A stretch of 64,000 nt of DNA from Verrucomicrobiota bacterium (GCA_018814445.1 JAHIZV010000169.1:1-64000), one strand, 5' to 3'; shown: positions 29,785 through 39,806, counted from the first letter of the stretch. Notes: generated by a model from the letters alone, not told the origin. Program-made: numbers and translations.

Positions 29785-30324
29785 ATGCCGTAGAGCACCA
29801 AATGAAGACAGGACACCAGCTCAGTGGAACCAATTGCTCGATTGGCTGCAGAAGGAGTCTCCAGATCGGGCGCTGCATCCGCTCCTGACCATCGCCATTT
29901 TCTGGCGATTCATCCGTTCCAGGACGGAAACGGTCGGCTCTCCCGCATCCTGACCACGTTGCTGCTCCTGCGGGCCGGCTATGGCTACGTGCCCTATGCA
30001 TCGCTTGAGCACATCATCGAGGCGAGCAAGGAGCAGTACTACCTTGCGCTTCGCAGAACCCAGAAGACGATCTACACGGATAACAGCACGATCATGACAT
30101 GGGCGTCCTTCTTCCTGCGCTGCCTGCGACAGCAGATCGCCGTGCTGGAGAAGAAGATTCAGGATGAGGAGAAGCTGACGGAGCTAGCCCCCTTGTCGAG
30201 GGACTTGCTGCAGTTTTCCCGGGAACAGGGACGACTGACCGTCCGTGAAGCTGTGAAACTCTCAGAAGCAAATCGAAACACCATCAAACTCCACCTGCAC
30301 GAGACGTTGAGTCATCTGCTATGA
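29785..30324 (+). pseudogene. Fic-family protein remnant, 5'-truncated and frameshifted
   Basis: Fic motif HPFQDGNGRLSR in one frame; preceding QWNQLLDWLQKESPDRALHPLLTIAIF in another. Confidence 0.75.
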
Positions 30325-30523
30325 TTCCAGTCCTCTGTCGCAATAGCTTATCGACAACCCCGCTGTACCCGTCCTCCAGAACGCGCCGCCGGTATTCCTT
30401 TTCTGGACGGGCCGGGACGTCGGGCCGACTTTCATGCGATCCGACACACCTCCAGCACACACCTGGCCGTGCATGGGGTGATCTCGTGTCGCCTTCTGGC
30501 GCATAAGGGCGTCAGGAGGAAGA

Positions 30524-30600
30524 TGGTGGGCCCAGTAGGACTCGAACCTACGACCAGAGGATTATGAGTCCCCTGCTCTGACCAACTGAGCTATGGGCCC
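30524..30600 (-). tRNA. tRNA with CAU anticodon (tRNA-Ile2 or elongator Met), CCA encoded
   Basis: GGGCCCATAGCTCAGTTGGTCAGAGCAGGGGACTCATAATCCTCTGGTCGTAGGTTCGAGTCCTACTGGGCCCACCA folds as cloverleaf. Confidence 0.95.
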
Positions 30601-30692
30601 GTCAAAGGTCGGTTACACTACTGAACTCGGGAGTCGAATGCAATATTCTCGTGGAGTTTCAGCCCATGTTGCCCTGCAATAGCTGCCGAGAA

Positions 30693-30742
30693 ACTTCCAA
30701 GGTTTGGAAAGCCGGCCTGAAAAACATCCAAGGCTTGGAAGT
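30693..30742. repeat. Double-palindrome repeat, second copy
   Basis: CTTCCAAGGTTTGGAA...CATCCAAGGCTTGGAAG, like 16895-16945. Confidence 0.75.
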
Positions 30743-32034
30743 CACGGTCCTGCGTGGACTCCCGCTATCTGCGGAAGATACAGCGAAAGGGCCGGGATCA
30801 GGGAGATGACGATCAGGACGACGACTGCGGCGAGGACGAAGGGGATGGATTCGCGGGCCACGCCGTCCATATCCGTTTCGGCGAGGTTCGCGGCCGTAAA
30901 GAGATTCACGCCGACTGGCGGCGTCGCTTGACCGATAGCAAGGGCGCAGATGAAGATTACACCGTACCACACGGGATCGATGTTGTAGTGGCCCAGCACG
31001 GGAATCAGCAGAGGCATGACGAGGTACGAGATGGATATGGCGTCGAGAAACATGCCGAGCACGAGGAGCAGCAGATTAACGAGCAGAATCATCATGACGG
31101 CATTCGGACTGATGGAAACAATCAGATGCGCCGCCCCGTCAATGATCCCGGTTGTCGAGGCGGCCCATGAGAAAATCCCGGCAAAGGCGACCACGAACAT
31201 GATGACGGATGTGGTTACCGTCGCTTCCACGAAGATGCCGACGATGTCTTTGAGCCTGATCGACCGATAGACGACAAGACCCACAAAAAGGCTGTAGAAC
31301 ACGGCCACCACCGCCGCCTCGGTCGGAACAAAAACTCCCGTGTAGATTCCGCCAAGAATGATCACGGGAGCAAGGAGAGCCCAGAACGACTTCAGAAACG
31401 CGCGTAGAATCTCACCCGGTGTCCCGCGTTCCTCAAGTCCGCGGTATCCTCGCTTTCGCGATATGAAACAGGCCACGGCGATCAGGGCCATACCCATGAG
31501 TATTCCGGGAAAGATACCGCCGAGGAACAACGCACCGACCGATGCGCCGGTGATATTGCCGAAGATGATGAAGGCGATGCTCGGAGGGATGATGATAGAG
31601 AGGTCGGAAGCATTGGCGATCATCGCGGCGGAGAAATCACGGCTGTAACCGTGTTTCAGCATGGGCGCAATGAGGATAAGCCCGACGGCCGCCGTAGTCG
31701 CCGGGCCGGACCCCGACATCGCCCCCCAGAACATGCAGGTGAGCACGCCCACAATCGCGAGCCCGCCCGTCGTTCTCCCGACAAGCAGTTCAAAGAAATG
31801 AGCAATGACCCGCGCGAGTCCCGCCCTGTCGAGGATCACACCGGCCAGTACAAAGAACGGAATGGCGAGAAGCGGAAACGAAGAAATCCCCGAAACGAAG
31901 TTCACGCCCGCCATGTTGAATCCAAGGTCGAACACAGAAAGGGCGAGCATGCCGGAAATGCCAAGTGCCGTCCCGATCGGCACACCGATCAGCGTCAGGA
32001 CGACAAAGACGCCGAATAGAAGAACCGCCTCCAT
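30742..32034 (-). CDS. dctM: TRAP transporter large permease (DctM)
   Basis: LLAIPFFVLAGVILDRAGLARVIAHFFELLVGRTTGGLAIVGVLTCMFWGAMSGSGPATTAAVG. Confidence 0.95.
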   Translation of the reverse strand: MEAVLLFGVFVVLTLIGVPIGTALGISGMLALSVFDLGFNMAGVNFVSGISSFPLLAIPFFVLAGVILDRAGLARVIAHFFELLVGRTTGGLAIVGVLTCMFWGAMSGSGPATTAAVGLILIAPMLKHGYSRDFSAAMIANASDLSIIIPPSIAFIIFGNITGASVGALFLGGIFPGILMGMALIAVACFISRKRGYRGLEERGTPGEILRAFLKSFWALLAPVIILGGIYTGVFVPTEAAVVAVFYSLFVGLVVYRSIRLKDIVGIFVEATVTTSVIMFVVAFAGIFSWAASTTGIIDGAAHLIVSISPNAVMMILLVNLLLLVLGMFLDAISISYLVMPLLIPVLGHYNIDPVWYGVIFICALAIGQATPPVGVNLFTAANLAETDMDGVARESIPFVLAAVVVLIVISLIPALSLYLPQIAGVHAGP

Positions 32035-32546
32035 CAGCCGCCCCCCGCTTCGATGTTCGGCGTTCGATGTTCCGTGTTCGATGTTCGCGGCACGCTCCGC
32101 GCGCTGCGCCAGATTCCGCGGAGGAGATAAAACGAGAAGACAGGCACACCAGCGTAATAGATCCAGACGGGAACGCCGAGAGCCGGTGACCTCGCATGGA
32201 ACAGGGCCATCTCCTGATGGATGCTCCGGATGAGTAGTATCACGACAGCCAGCACCAGTATCGAGCTGAGTGCGGCACTGATGAAAGAAGCCGCCCGCTG
32301 CCATCGGCGGGGAAACTTCCTGTAGAGTGAGACCATACCGAGCTGGGAGCCGCGTTCGAAGGCGAGACCGGAGCCTATAACCACGAGCCAGACGAAAAGG
32401 TTGATTGTGATCTCCTCGGTGAAGGCGAGTGAGTAGTGAAAGAGATAGCGTCCGAGAACATTGATAAAGGCGACCACAGCCATCGTTCCCAGAATGCCGG
32501 CGCAGAGCAGATGGTCCGTTCTGACTTTGTCCTCTCCCGATGTCAT
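32034..32546 (-). CDS. dctQ: TRAP transporter small permease (DctQ)
   Basis: FINVLGRYLFHYSLAFTEEITINLFVWLVVIGSGLAFERGSQLGM. Confidence 0.92.
   Translation of the reverse strand: MTSGEDKVRTDHLLCAGILGTMAVVAFINVLGRYLFHYSLAFTEEITINLFVWLVVIGSGLAFERGSQLGMVSLYRKFPRRWQRAASFISAALSSILVLAVVILLIRSIHQEMALFHARSPALGVPVWIYYAGVPVFSFYLLRGIWRSARSVPRTSNTEHRTPNIEAGGG
32049..32090. repeat. Degenerate short tandem repeat (TTCGATGTTC-type) at dctQ 3' end
   Basis: CTTCGATGTTCGGCGTTCGATGTTCCGTGTTCGATGTTCGCGG. Confidence 0.85.
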
Positions 32547-33589
32547 TTGCTCATGTCGTCGAGTGCGGCCTTGTAAACCGCGGGATCAATCTTCCCGACC
32601 CATTGGTCAAAAACAGGTTTCGTCGCCGACTGGAACGCTTTGCGCGCATCGGCAGAGAGCATTTCAACCTCCATCCCGCGTTCGTTGAGCATGGCGACCG
32701 GATCCGGCACTTCAATCTCGTAGCCGAATTCTTTGCGGAGGATCGTCAGTGATGTTTCTCCGTCAAGTCCGGCGCGGCACAGGGCTTTTTCGAAGCGCGC
32801 GGCTTCGATCGCGGCAGCCTGAACCGCGCTCTGAATATCTGCGGGAAAGGACTCCCATTCCTTCCTGCACCAGTAAAGGACAAGCGGGTCCGCAAGGTAA
32901 TTCCAGAATGTGGCATGACGGTGATACTGGTAGATTTGCAGCGGGAGCAGAATGCCGACTGGATTTTCCTGCCCGTCAACGACGCCCTGTTGAAATGCGG
33001 TGACCGCGTCACCCCAGTTCATGTTCACGGGATCCGCACCGAGTGCCCGGAAGATGTCGATAAAGATGGGGCTTCCGACGACACGGATGCGCAGACCGGC
33101 AACGTCCCCCGGCATGCGGACCGCCCGCTTGCTGTTGGTGAGCTGACGGAATCCGTTCTCTCCCCATGCGAGAGGCATCAGTCCCTTCTGCCGCATGGCC
33201 TGGAAGATCAGCCGGCCGGTCTCACCGTCCTCAAGCCTGTCGAGGTTTTCATACGTATTGACGAAGAAGGGCAGAGCGAAGACGTTCATGTCCGGTATAA
33301 CAGGCGTGACATTGATGGTTGAATCGAGCGCCAGATCGATCGCGCCGGATGAAACCATCTGTGCCGAGTTAAGCTGTGCTCCTTTAAGCAGCTGGCTCCC
33401 GTAGTACGGTTTGACATTGATCCGGCCGTCGGTCTTTTCGGCAACGAGTTCAGCGAACTTCGCCGCGCCCATTCCCCAGTAGGTGGTCGGGCCGACGACT
33501 ACCTGCATGCGATACTCCCTTTTAAGTTCCGTCTTGTGCGAGCAGGCGGCAAGAAAGAGGCCGGCAAACGCAACGGCTAAGAGTCTCAT
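32543..33589 (-). CDS. dctP: TRAP transporter substrate-binding lipoprotein (DctP)
   Basis: Lipobox LAAC; GSQLLKGAQLNSAQMVSSGAIDLA; RVVGSPIFIDIFRALGADPVNMNWGDAVTAFQQGVVDGQENP. Confidence 0.93.
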   Translation of the reverse strand: MRLLAVAFAGLFLAACSHKTELKREYRMQVVVGPTTYWGMGAAKFAELVAEKTDGRINVKPYYGSQLLKGAQLNSAQMVSSGAIDLALDSTINVTPVIPDMNVFALPFFVNTYENLDRLEDGETGRLIFQAMRQKGLMPLAWGENGFRQLTNSKRAVRMPGDVAGLRIRVVGSPIFIDIFRALGADPVNMNWGDAVTAFQQGVVDGQENPVGILLPLQIYQYHRHATFWNYLADPLVLYWCRKEWESFPADIQSAVQAAAIEAARFEKALCRAGLDGETSLTILRKEFGYEIEVPDPVAMLNERGMEVEMLSADARKAFQSATKPVFDQWVGKIDPAVYKAALDDMSK

Positions 33590-33720
33590 GTTATCTCCCC
33601 GGATAAGAACTGGCGGACGATAACATGGGGATGACAACGGGGGAAAGCTCGCAAAACTATTCACTATGCCGACAGATAGGGTTAATATGTGAATGAACGC
33701 AGACTAACCGGAGTTGAATA

Positions 33721-34350
33721 ATGAACACGAAGCGCCGCGGCGGTTTCACATTGATGGAGTTGTTGGTGGTGATGGGCATCATCCTGCTTCTCGCGGCACT
33801 TCTGACTCCCGTTGTCACGCAGGTTCTCGAGCGGGGTCGACGGACCTACTGTCTGAATAACGTCAAGATGATCGCCACTGCGGCAACCCTTCTGTTCGCT
33901 GAATCAGAGCCTGAGCTGCCGTACCGCGGCAGTGCTTCCGGGGATTGGGGAGCGGCTGCGGCTCAGCTCATTCAATATCTTGACGAGAATACGGCAGCTT
34001 TTCACTGCCCCTCGAATAAGAAGAAGGACTTCACGTACACCTTCGTAAACAGCAAAGGAGATACGGTATCCGATTATACTAACTACGAAATGAACGGCTA
34101 CCTCTGCTCCTATGGGTCGTCGATCCGAATGGACCGGTGCATCACGTATCCTTCTGAATCCGCTTATACTTACGATGTTCCGTACACCGGTGATTCAAGT
34201 CCACATGAAACCGGTGCTAACATTGGCTATCTCGATGGTCATGCCGAGTGGCTTTCTTTGGAAAAAATGGCGCTCGACGGTGCGGAGGTCGACAAATTCT
34301 TCTGCTGGGGTCACGAGTTCTGCAAGGGCACGGCGGGCTGCGTTAACTAG
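33721..34350 (+). CDS. Prepilin-type N-terminal methylation domain protein (pseudopilin-like)
   Basis: MNTKRRGGFTLMELLVVMGIILLLAALLTPVV; C-terminal ANIGYLDGHAEWLSL. Confidence 0.9.
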   Translation: MNTKRRGGFTLMELLVVMGIILLLAALLTPVVTQVLERGRRTYCLNNVKMIATAATLLFAESEPELPYRGSASGDWGAAAAQLIQYLDENTAAFHCPSNKKKDFTYTFVNSKGDTVSDYTNYEMNGYLCSYGSSIRMDRCITYPSESAYTYDVPYTGDSSPHETGANIGYLDGHAEWLSLEKMALDGAEVDKFFCWGHEFCKGTAGCVN

Positions 34351-34515
34351 GCAGTCGCAGATTGCTTCCGAAAATGACAGAGTTATTCTGGTGGGTGATT
34401 CAGGGACTCTTTCTTCTTCCTCGTGTACGTCGATATCTTCGTGGGTGAATCCCCAGTACAGTATTGACATGTTTTATCAATTCGTGTTTTTTGCGCCGTA
34501 AAGGGGGTCATTGCA

Positions 34516-35550
34516 ATGAAATTGAGAAAATACGAGAAGAATCCGATTCTAAGTCCCCGGGCCGATTCCTGGTGGGAGACTGCCTGTGTAACCAATCCGG
34601 GAGCCTGGTACGACGGTGAGAAGGTCTATATGTTGTACCGCGCCGGTCCTGATACCGACGAGCACCCTGTCTTTCTTGGACTGGCGGAAAGCTGGGACGG
34701 GTTTAACTTCGAGCGTGCCTCCGACGAGCCGGTCTTCGGTCCGTCCGAAAACTCGTTCGACGGCGGGTGCGTTGAAGATCCCCGCATTGTCAGGTTTGGC
34801 AACACCTATTTTGTTACATACGCCACGCGCATCTTCTCACCGGGAGCGTACTGGAAAAAGACGATCGCTCTGAATGCTCACAATCCGCAGTTCGCCGACG
34901 AGGCGCCGGCGACTGTGAGGAACAATCTAACGAGGACAGGTCTGGCGGCAACAAGAGACTTTCGCGAATGGTACCGCTTCGGCCCGATCACGCCGGCTTC
35001 ACAGGACGATCGCGACGTAATCATCTTTCCGGAGAAGATCGGCGGAAAATTCGCGCTCCTCCATCGTCCGTATGACTGGACCGGACCGAAATACGGCTGC
35101 GAGAAACCGTCTATCTGGCTTTCGACGTCGGATGATCTGATGACATGGTCGGGAGATCATATGCTGGCGGTCTCGACCTATGACTGGGAAGAACAGAAAG
35201 TCGGCGGAAGCACGCCGCCGGTCAAAACTGATGCAGGCTGGCTGACGCTTTATCATGGCGTCGACAACAACAACGTCTATCGTGTCGGCGCCATGCTGCT
35301 TGATCTGAATAATCCGCGCAGGATCCTCGCGCGCACACCTGAACCGATCCTGGAACCGGAAGAGGACTACGAGAAAACCGGGCTTGTCTCGAATGTCGTA
35401 TTCCCCTGCGGAAACGTTGTTATCAAGAATGAATTCATCGTCTACTACGGTGGCGCCGACACGCACTGCTGCGTCGCCAGTGCCCCCCTCGACGAACTGG
35501 TGGCCCACGTTCTTGATCATCCGTGGCAAGTGGCCAAAGCGGGACAATAG
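34516..35550 (+). CDS. GH130-type glycoside phosphorylase/hydrolase
   Basis: YEKNPILSPRADSWWETACVTNPGAWYDGEKVYMLYRAGPD; GGCVEDPRIVRF; WLTLYHGVDNNNVYRVGAMLLD. Confidence 0.9.
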   Translation: MKLRKYEKNPILSPRADSWWETACVTNPGAWYDGEKVYMLYRAGPDTDEHPVFLGLAESWDGFNFERASDEPVFGPSENSFDGGCVEDPRIVRFGNTYFVTYATRIFSPGAYWKKTIALNAHNPQFADEAPATVRNNLTRTGLAATRDFREWYRFGPITPASQDDRDVIIFPEKIGGKFALLHRPYDWTGPKYGCEKPSIWLSTSDDLMTWSGDHMLAVSTYDWEEQKVGGSTPPVKTDAGWLTLYHGVDNNNVYRVGAMLLDLNNPRRILARTPEPILEPEEDYEKTGLVSNVVFPCGNVVIKNEFIVYYGGADTHCCVASAPLDELVAHVLDHPWQVAKAGQ

Positions 35551-35630
35551 GAAGAGGCGGAAGCGGCGATCCACCGGCCGTCCACAGAAACCGCTGGCTA
35601 TCGTGTATTATTTGTAATAGAGATGAATAA

Positions 35631-36620
35631 ATGCCCAGAGGGAATACAGCGTCCGACACGGCTTCAGGGGCTTCAATCTACGATGTTGCCGAGAAGGCCG
35701 GAGTCTCGATTGTCACGGTGTCACGTGTGTTCAACGACTATCCGCATGTGAGTACGAAGATGCGTGATCGCGTGCTGGCCGCCGCGCGCGATGTCGGCTA
35801 CACCCCCCGCCTGGTATCGAAACCGAAGATTCTGGCCGTCATAGTCGGGCACCTTGAGTATCTGACGGCCGGTGATTACAAAACGCGTCTCATTCTTCAG
35901 CTTGTCCGTGAATCCTCGAAACACGGGTACCTGATCGAGTTCATTCCGCATTCTTCCGCCTATCTCGCAACGAAGAGTCTTGTCGATGGAGTCATTGAGA
36001 TCGGGCTGACGGAAGAGGAGACCGCCATGCTGGATCTTCCGCCGGTCCCCACGGTTCTTGTCAACAAACGGGCCGAAGACGTCACGCATTCAACCGTATG
36101 CTCCGATCACTACCGGGAGGCGAAGGTGGCTACGGAATATCTGCTGGAAAAGGGCCACTCCCGCATCGCTCTTGTACTGGATGAGTTGAAAGGATGGGGG
36201 GTGGAGAATCGGGCCTCAGGCTATCGGGATACTCTGCTGAATGCCTCCGTCGACTCTGAGCCTTTGATTTTCTCCGCGGAGGACTCTCCGGCGTCCGAGG
36301 TCACAGATCAGATTATCACAGCGAAGTGCACTGCGGCGCTTCTCCTGACAGACAACGCGGGACTCGAGATTGTCGACTGTCTCACAAATGTGAAGGGCCT
36401 GCGCATTCCTGATGACATCTCCGTCATAACGATTGAAAACAAGTCAGCAAGCGCCTTCTTCAATCCGCGCCTGACGACGATCGACCAGCCTCTCAAGGAT
36501 ATTGCCGCCGACATTGTGAAGGAAATCTCCGCAGCCGGTGACGAGCAGGGGAGAATATTTCACCACGTATTTGAAAGCCGCTTGATCAAGCGCGACTCTG
36601 TCTCTACCGTGACGTCCTGA
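35631..36620 (+). CDS. LacI-family transcriptional regulator 1
   Basis: IYDVAEKAGVSIVTVSRVFNDYPHVSTKMRDRVLAAARDVGYTPR. Confidence 0.93.
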   Translation: MPRGNTASDTASGASIYDVAEKAGVSIVTVSRVFNDYPHVSTKMRDRVLAAARDVGYTPRLVSKPKILAVIVGHLEYLTAGDYKTRLILQLVRESSKHGYLIEFIPHSSAYLATKSLVDGVIEIGLTEEETAMLDLPPVPTVLVNKRAEDVTHSTVCSDHYREAKVATEYLLEKGHSRIALVLDELKGWGVENRASGYRDTLLNASVDSEPLIFSAEDSPASEVTDQIITAKCTAALLLTDNAGLEIVDCLTNVKGLRIPDDISVITIENKSASAFFNPRLTTIDQPLKDIAADIVKEISAAGDEQGRIFHHVFESRLIKRDSVSTVTS

Positions 36621-36639
36621 GTCTCTGCGGGCGATTGTT

Positions 36640-37524
36640 ATGAAGCCTTCTTTTCACTTTCTGGTCTTGCTGGCTTTGATCTCGACGTCTCGTTCGGAAA
36701 CCGTGGTTCTCTTTGACGCTGTATCAGAAGGCGAGATCCCCTGGGTGTGGGGAACCGCCAGATTGCGGGTCGATGAAACCGTACTGACACTCACGGAGTC
36801 CGACCGCTTTGGAAGCAGTGGTGGAACCCATATGGACAACCCACTGCCCTATCTTCCCGGCGGCGTGATTGATTTCTCCGTGGAATCAGTGGTCAAGGGC
36901 CGCTACACGCTTCAACTTGATAACGTCAAAGACCATGGAGTTCTGGAGTCCGTTCGTCTCGTGCCTTCGGCAACGAACACGGGCTCGCGATCCTTCTCGC
37001 TCAAGGATGCCGGCTTCAAGAAACCGTGCCGCACATTCGTCATAGTTCTTGCGGTGGAGGGTGAAGGAGCCGAAACGCATATCCGGGATCTTCGGTATTC
37101 GGTCGAGATACTGCCCGACCAGATTCTGCTCGATGAAGAGTTCAAGAATCAAAACGCTTGGGAGTGTTTTGATCTCGTTGCCGCTTCTGAGCGCGATGAC
37201 ATCAGGATTCAGACTGTTGAAGGAAAGACATGCGGATCAATGCTGCACACGTCCCGTCTCGAGAAGAGTGACGACCAAGTGCTGTATGTCCATCTCACCG
37301 GAGGCACGAACGCGACAGTCAGTGTTCAGATCACTTCCTTTGATGCCAAAGGTCAGTATGCCGGGTCCGTCGATGCTGTTGAACGCGCCAAAGACGGATG
37401 GTATGCGGTGCGACTTGACGGACTTCGCTGGCCGGAAGGAAGCGTCTCGTACCAGCTCAAATTATGGCTGGTGGGAAGCGACAACGCCTCAGCAGTAATA
37501 GACCGTTTAATGGTCACGAACTGA
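36640..37524 (+). CDS. Secreted protein of unknown function, paralog of 41203-42096
   Basis: Signal peptide; VLFDAVSEGEIPWVWGTARLRVDETVLTLTESDRFGSSGG..., shared landmarks with second copy. Confidence 0.75.
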   Translation: MKPSFHFLVLLALISTSRSETVVLFDAVSEGEIPWVWGTARLRVDETVLTLTESDRFGSSGGTHMDNPLPYLPGGVIDFSVESVVKGRYTLQLDNVKDHGVLESVRLVPSATNTGSRSFSLKDAGFKKPCRTFVIVLAVEGEGAETHIRDLRYSVEILPDQILLDEEFKNQNAWECFDLVAASERDDIRIQTVEGKTCGSMLHTSRLEKSDDQVLYVHLTGGTNATVSVQITSFDAKGQYAGSVDAVERAKDGWYAVRLDGLRWPEGSVSYQLKLWLVGSDNASAVIDRLMVTN

Positions 37525-37602
37525 CTCTATTTGATCGCCAGCCATGCTCTTATGGGTGTAGAGTTAATCAATCAGCAGAGCCATGGAGAACCGATTTTTG
37601 CC

Positions 37603-38631
37603 ATGCGCGTACCAATTGGAAGAAAGCTGTTCTTAAGTCATTTGATCGCTGTCATCTTCGTCTCCGGCAGCATCGGAAGCTATTTCTACTTCAGCGCGAA
37701 CCGCAGTCTGATGCAGAGTCTGCAGACGCGGCTCAAGAACAGCGCCGCTATCATAAGCGTGTCGCTGTCGGCCCGCGACCTGTCCGGTATTGACAGCAAA
37801 GATGACGTGTCGGACCCCACATATCTCTCCCTCCTGGACACACTGCGGAGAATGCGCCGAAGCAATCCTGACATCGCGTATCTATATGTGATGCGTAGAG
37901 TCGATGGCGGCGTTCAGTTTGTGGTCGATTCAGACGAAACAGAGGAACAGGCTCTACCCGGCCAGCCCTATGAAGACGTTGTACCGGCTCTTCTTGAGGG
38001 CTTTGACATCCCCTCGGTCGACGACGATATCTACTCGGACGAGTGGGGTTCATTTCTGTCCGGCTACGCGCCGATCGGCGGCGGTAACGGGGACTACCTC
38101 ATCGGCATCGACATGCGCGCGGATGAAGTCGCTCAGAAGTTCAAGTATCTGCGTCTGTCCGGATTGATTTCCCTCGTGTTCTCCGTGGTCCTTGCCCTTG
38201 TTTTCGGAAACCTCGTCTCGCGGCGTTTTGTGAAGGGCATTCATGCTCTTATCGTGGCCTGTAGAAACATGGCCGACGGTCGGCACATGAAGGAATTGGA
38301 CATCCGGACGGGAGATGAGTTCGACAGCCTGATCGAGGCGTTCAACACGATGTCGGGGAAGTTGAATCACTCCCGGAAAGAACTCGAGGAATCCAATGAA
38401 CAACTCGAGAATCGAGTTCGAGAACGAACCCGCGAGCTGCAGGAGTCGCTTGACCGGGTGAAGCAACTCTCCGGTCTTCTGCCCATCTGCGCAAACTGCA
38501 AAAGTATCCGTGACGACAAAGGCTACTGGCGCCAGGTCGAGGGCTATCTGCAGGAACACTCCGAAGCGGTATTCACGCACGGCATATGTCCCAAGTGCAT
38601 GAAAGCACTCTATCCCGACCAGGCAGACTAA
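37603..38631 (+). CDS. Membrane sensor with periplasmic domain, HAMP, coiled coil and C-terminal Cys-rich module; no kinase domain
   Basis: Two TMs; SRRFVKGIHALIVACRNMADGRHMKELDIRTGDEFDSLIEAFNTM; LLPICANCKSIRDDKGYWRQVEGYLQEHSEAVFTHGICPKCMKALYP. Confidence 0.85.
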   Translation: MRVPIGRKLFLSHLIAVIFVSGSIGSYFYFSANRSLMQSLQTRLKNSAAIISVSLSARDLSGIDSKDDVSDPTYLSLLDTLRRMRRSNPDIAYLYVMRRVDGGVQFVVDSDETEEQALPGQPYEDVVPALLEGFDIPSVDDDIYSDEWGSFLSGYAPIGGGNGDYLIGIDMRADEVAQKFKYLRLSGLISLVFSVVLALVFGNLVSRRFVKGIHALIVACRNMADGRHMKELDIRTGDEFDSLIEAFNTMSGKLNHSRKELEESNEQLENRVRERTRELQESLDRVKQLSGLLPICANCKSIRDDKGYWRQVEGYLQEHSEAVFTHGICPKCMKALYPDQAD

Positions 38632-38633
38632 GG

Positions 38634-38682
38634 GTCAGACACTGAAATATTGAATATTCAGTGTCTGACACTGAATTTTTCC
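38634..38682 (+). terminator. Strong palindrome between convergent genes, probable bidirectional terminator
   Basis: GTCAGACACTGAAATATT / AATATTCAGTGTCTGAC (17 bp stem, one bulge), T-run at 38675-38680. Confidence 0.65.
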
Positions 38683-39806
38683 CAGAGCGCCCTTGCTTCG
38701 GTGAGCTTGTCCCGGCATACCGCCAGAGGCGTTCTGCCATAATCACGGGTTGGTTCGAGGGTTGTGGTCTCAGCGTAGTCATTCCAGGTGACTAGTTGAA
38801 TCAGGGGGGCCGGCACGCACGCAGAAGGGTCACCGTCAGCCCATTTCCTGAGGTAGTCCAGGTAGACCTGCCATGTAAGATCCAGGGTGTTGCCGACGCT
38901 TGTTTCGCGGCAAATTACTCCGGGGCGAATATGGGGACTGCCGGGATCATTGGCCCAGGCCCAGACAACGAGCTGATTGTTGAAGCCCGGCCAAACGCCA
39001 TGCATGATATAGGAGCATTCGGAATTCTCAGCATTGGCCTTTCGGTATATGCCGCGCAGATAGTCCAATCCGCAGTTGTCCGGGTCACTCCAGCAGTAGG
39101 GACTGTCGAGGTCAACAGTCTCCCTGTCCGGCTGCACCCACGCATAGCAGGCGTCCTCACCTTTTCCTTGCGGATCACCGCTCCAGAGCAGATCGGCGCC
39201 GCCCACACCGAAAACCTCGTCCAGTGCTTCCCTGAACGCCCGACAGTTGTCGCCGTACGGAAAGATCGAGAAAACGGGTCTACCATCTCTCAGCAGGTAG
39301 ACATCCGTGATCAGATGCTCCCTGACGAAGGTCAGATCTTCAAGAAGCGACTGCGGCTTCTTCCCTTCTGTCGGCCATTGAGCCTGGGAGTCGAATGAGA
39401 TGAAGTAGTAGAAGGGATGGTCCGGATTTTCGGTATTCCATTTCTTGAGCCCGCGCAGCCAGTGAAGTGTAATCACGTTCTCGACAGAGTACTTGCCGTA
39501 CCAGTTGATGATGAAGCCCTGCACGCCGTAATCAAGCGCCGTCCGAATCTGCCATTCGATGATGTCCGGATTGCGTGAATCGTAGATGCCTATCTCCGGA
39601 ACATGATGATGCGTTCGCTTGTACCCCGCGCGGCTGTCATTCCAGTGTCGCATGTCCTCAATCGGCGCCTTCCAGTCGAGCTTGACCTCGTCATCCGGAT
39701 GAAGAGGAAAACCATCGGCCGTGATCGTGAACCACGGGACGAAGTGACCGAACATCAAGGGCAGAGTCAGAGATTCCCCGTTACTGTTTTCTGTATGAAA
39801 CTTCAT
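38658..39806 (-). CDS. GH99/GH71-like glycoside hydrolase 1
   Basis: LMFGHFVPWFT, YDSRNPDIIEWQIRTALDYGVQGFIINWYG, IQLVTWNDYAETTTLEPT. Confidence 0.8.
   Translation of the reverse strand: MKFHTENSNGESLTLPLMFGHFVPWFTITADGFPLHPDDEVKLDWKAPIEDMRHWNDSRAGYKRTHHHVPEIGIYDSRNPDIIEWQIRTALDYGVQGFIINWYGKYSVENVITLHWLRGLKKWNTENPDHPFYYFISFDSQAQWPTEGKKPQSLLEDLTFVREHLITDVYLLRDGRPVFSIFPYGDNCRAFREALDEVFGVGGADLLWSGDPQGKGEDACYAWVQPDRETVDLDSPYCWSDPDNCGLDYLRGIYRKANAENSECSYIMHGVWPGFNNQLVVWAWANDPGSPHIRPGVICRETSVGNTLDLTWQVYLDYLRKWADGDPSACVPAPLIQLVTWNDYAETTTLEPTRDYGRTPLAVCRDKLTEARALWEKFSVRH

Noticed and set aside
30321-30506. Small ORF after the Fic remnant
   Set aside because: No motif and in a decayed region; not supportable as a gene.
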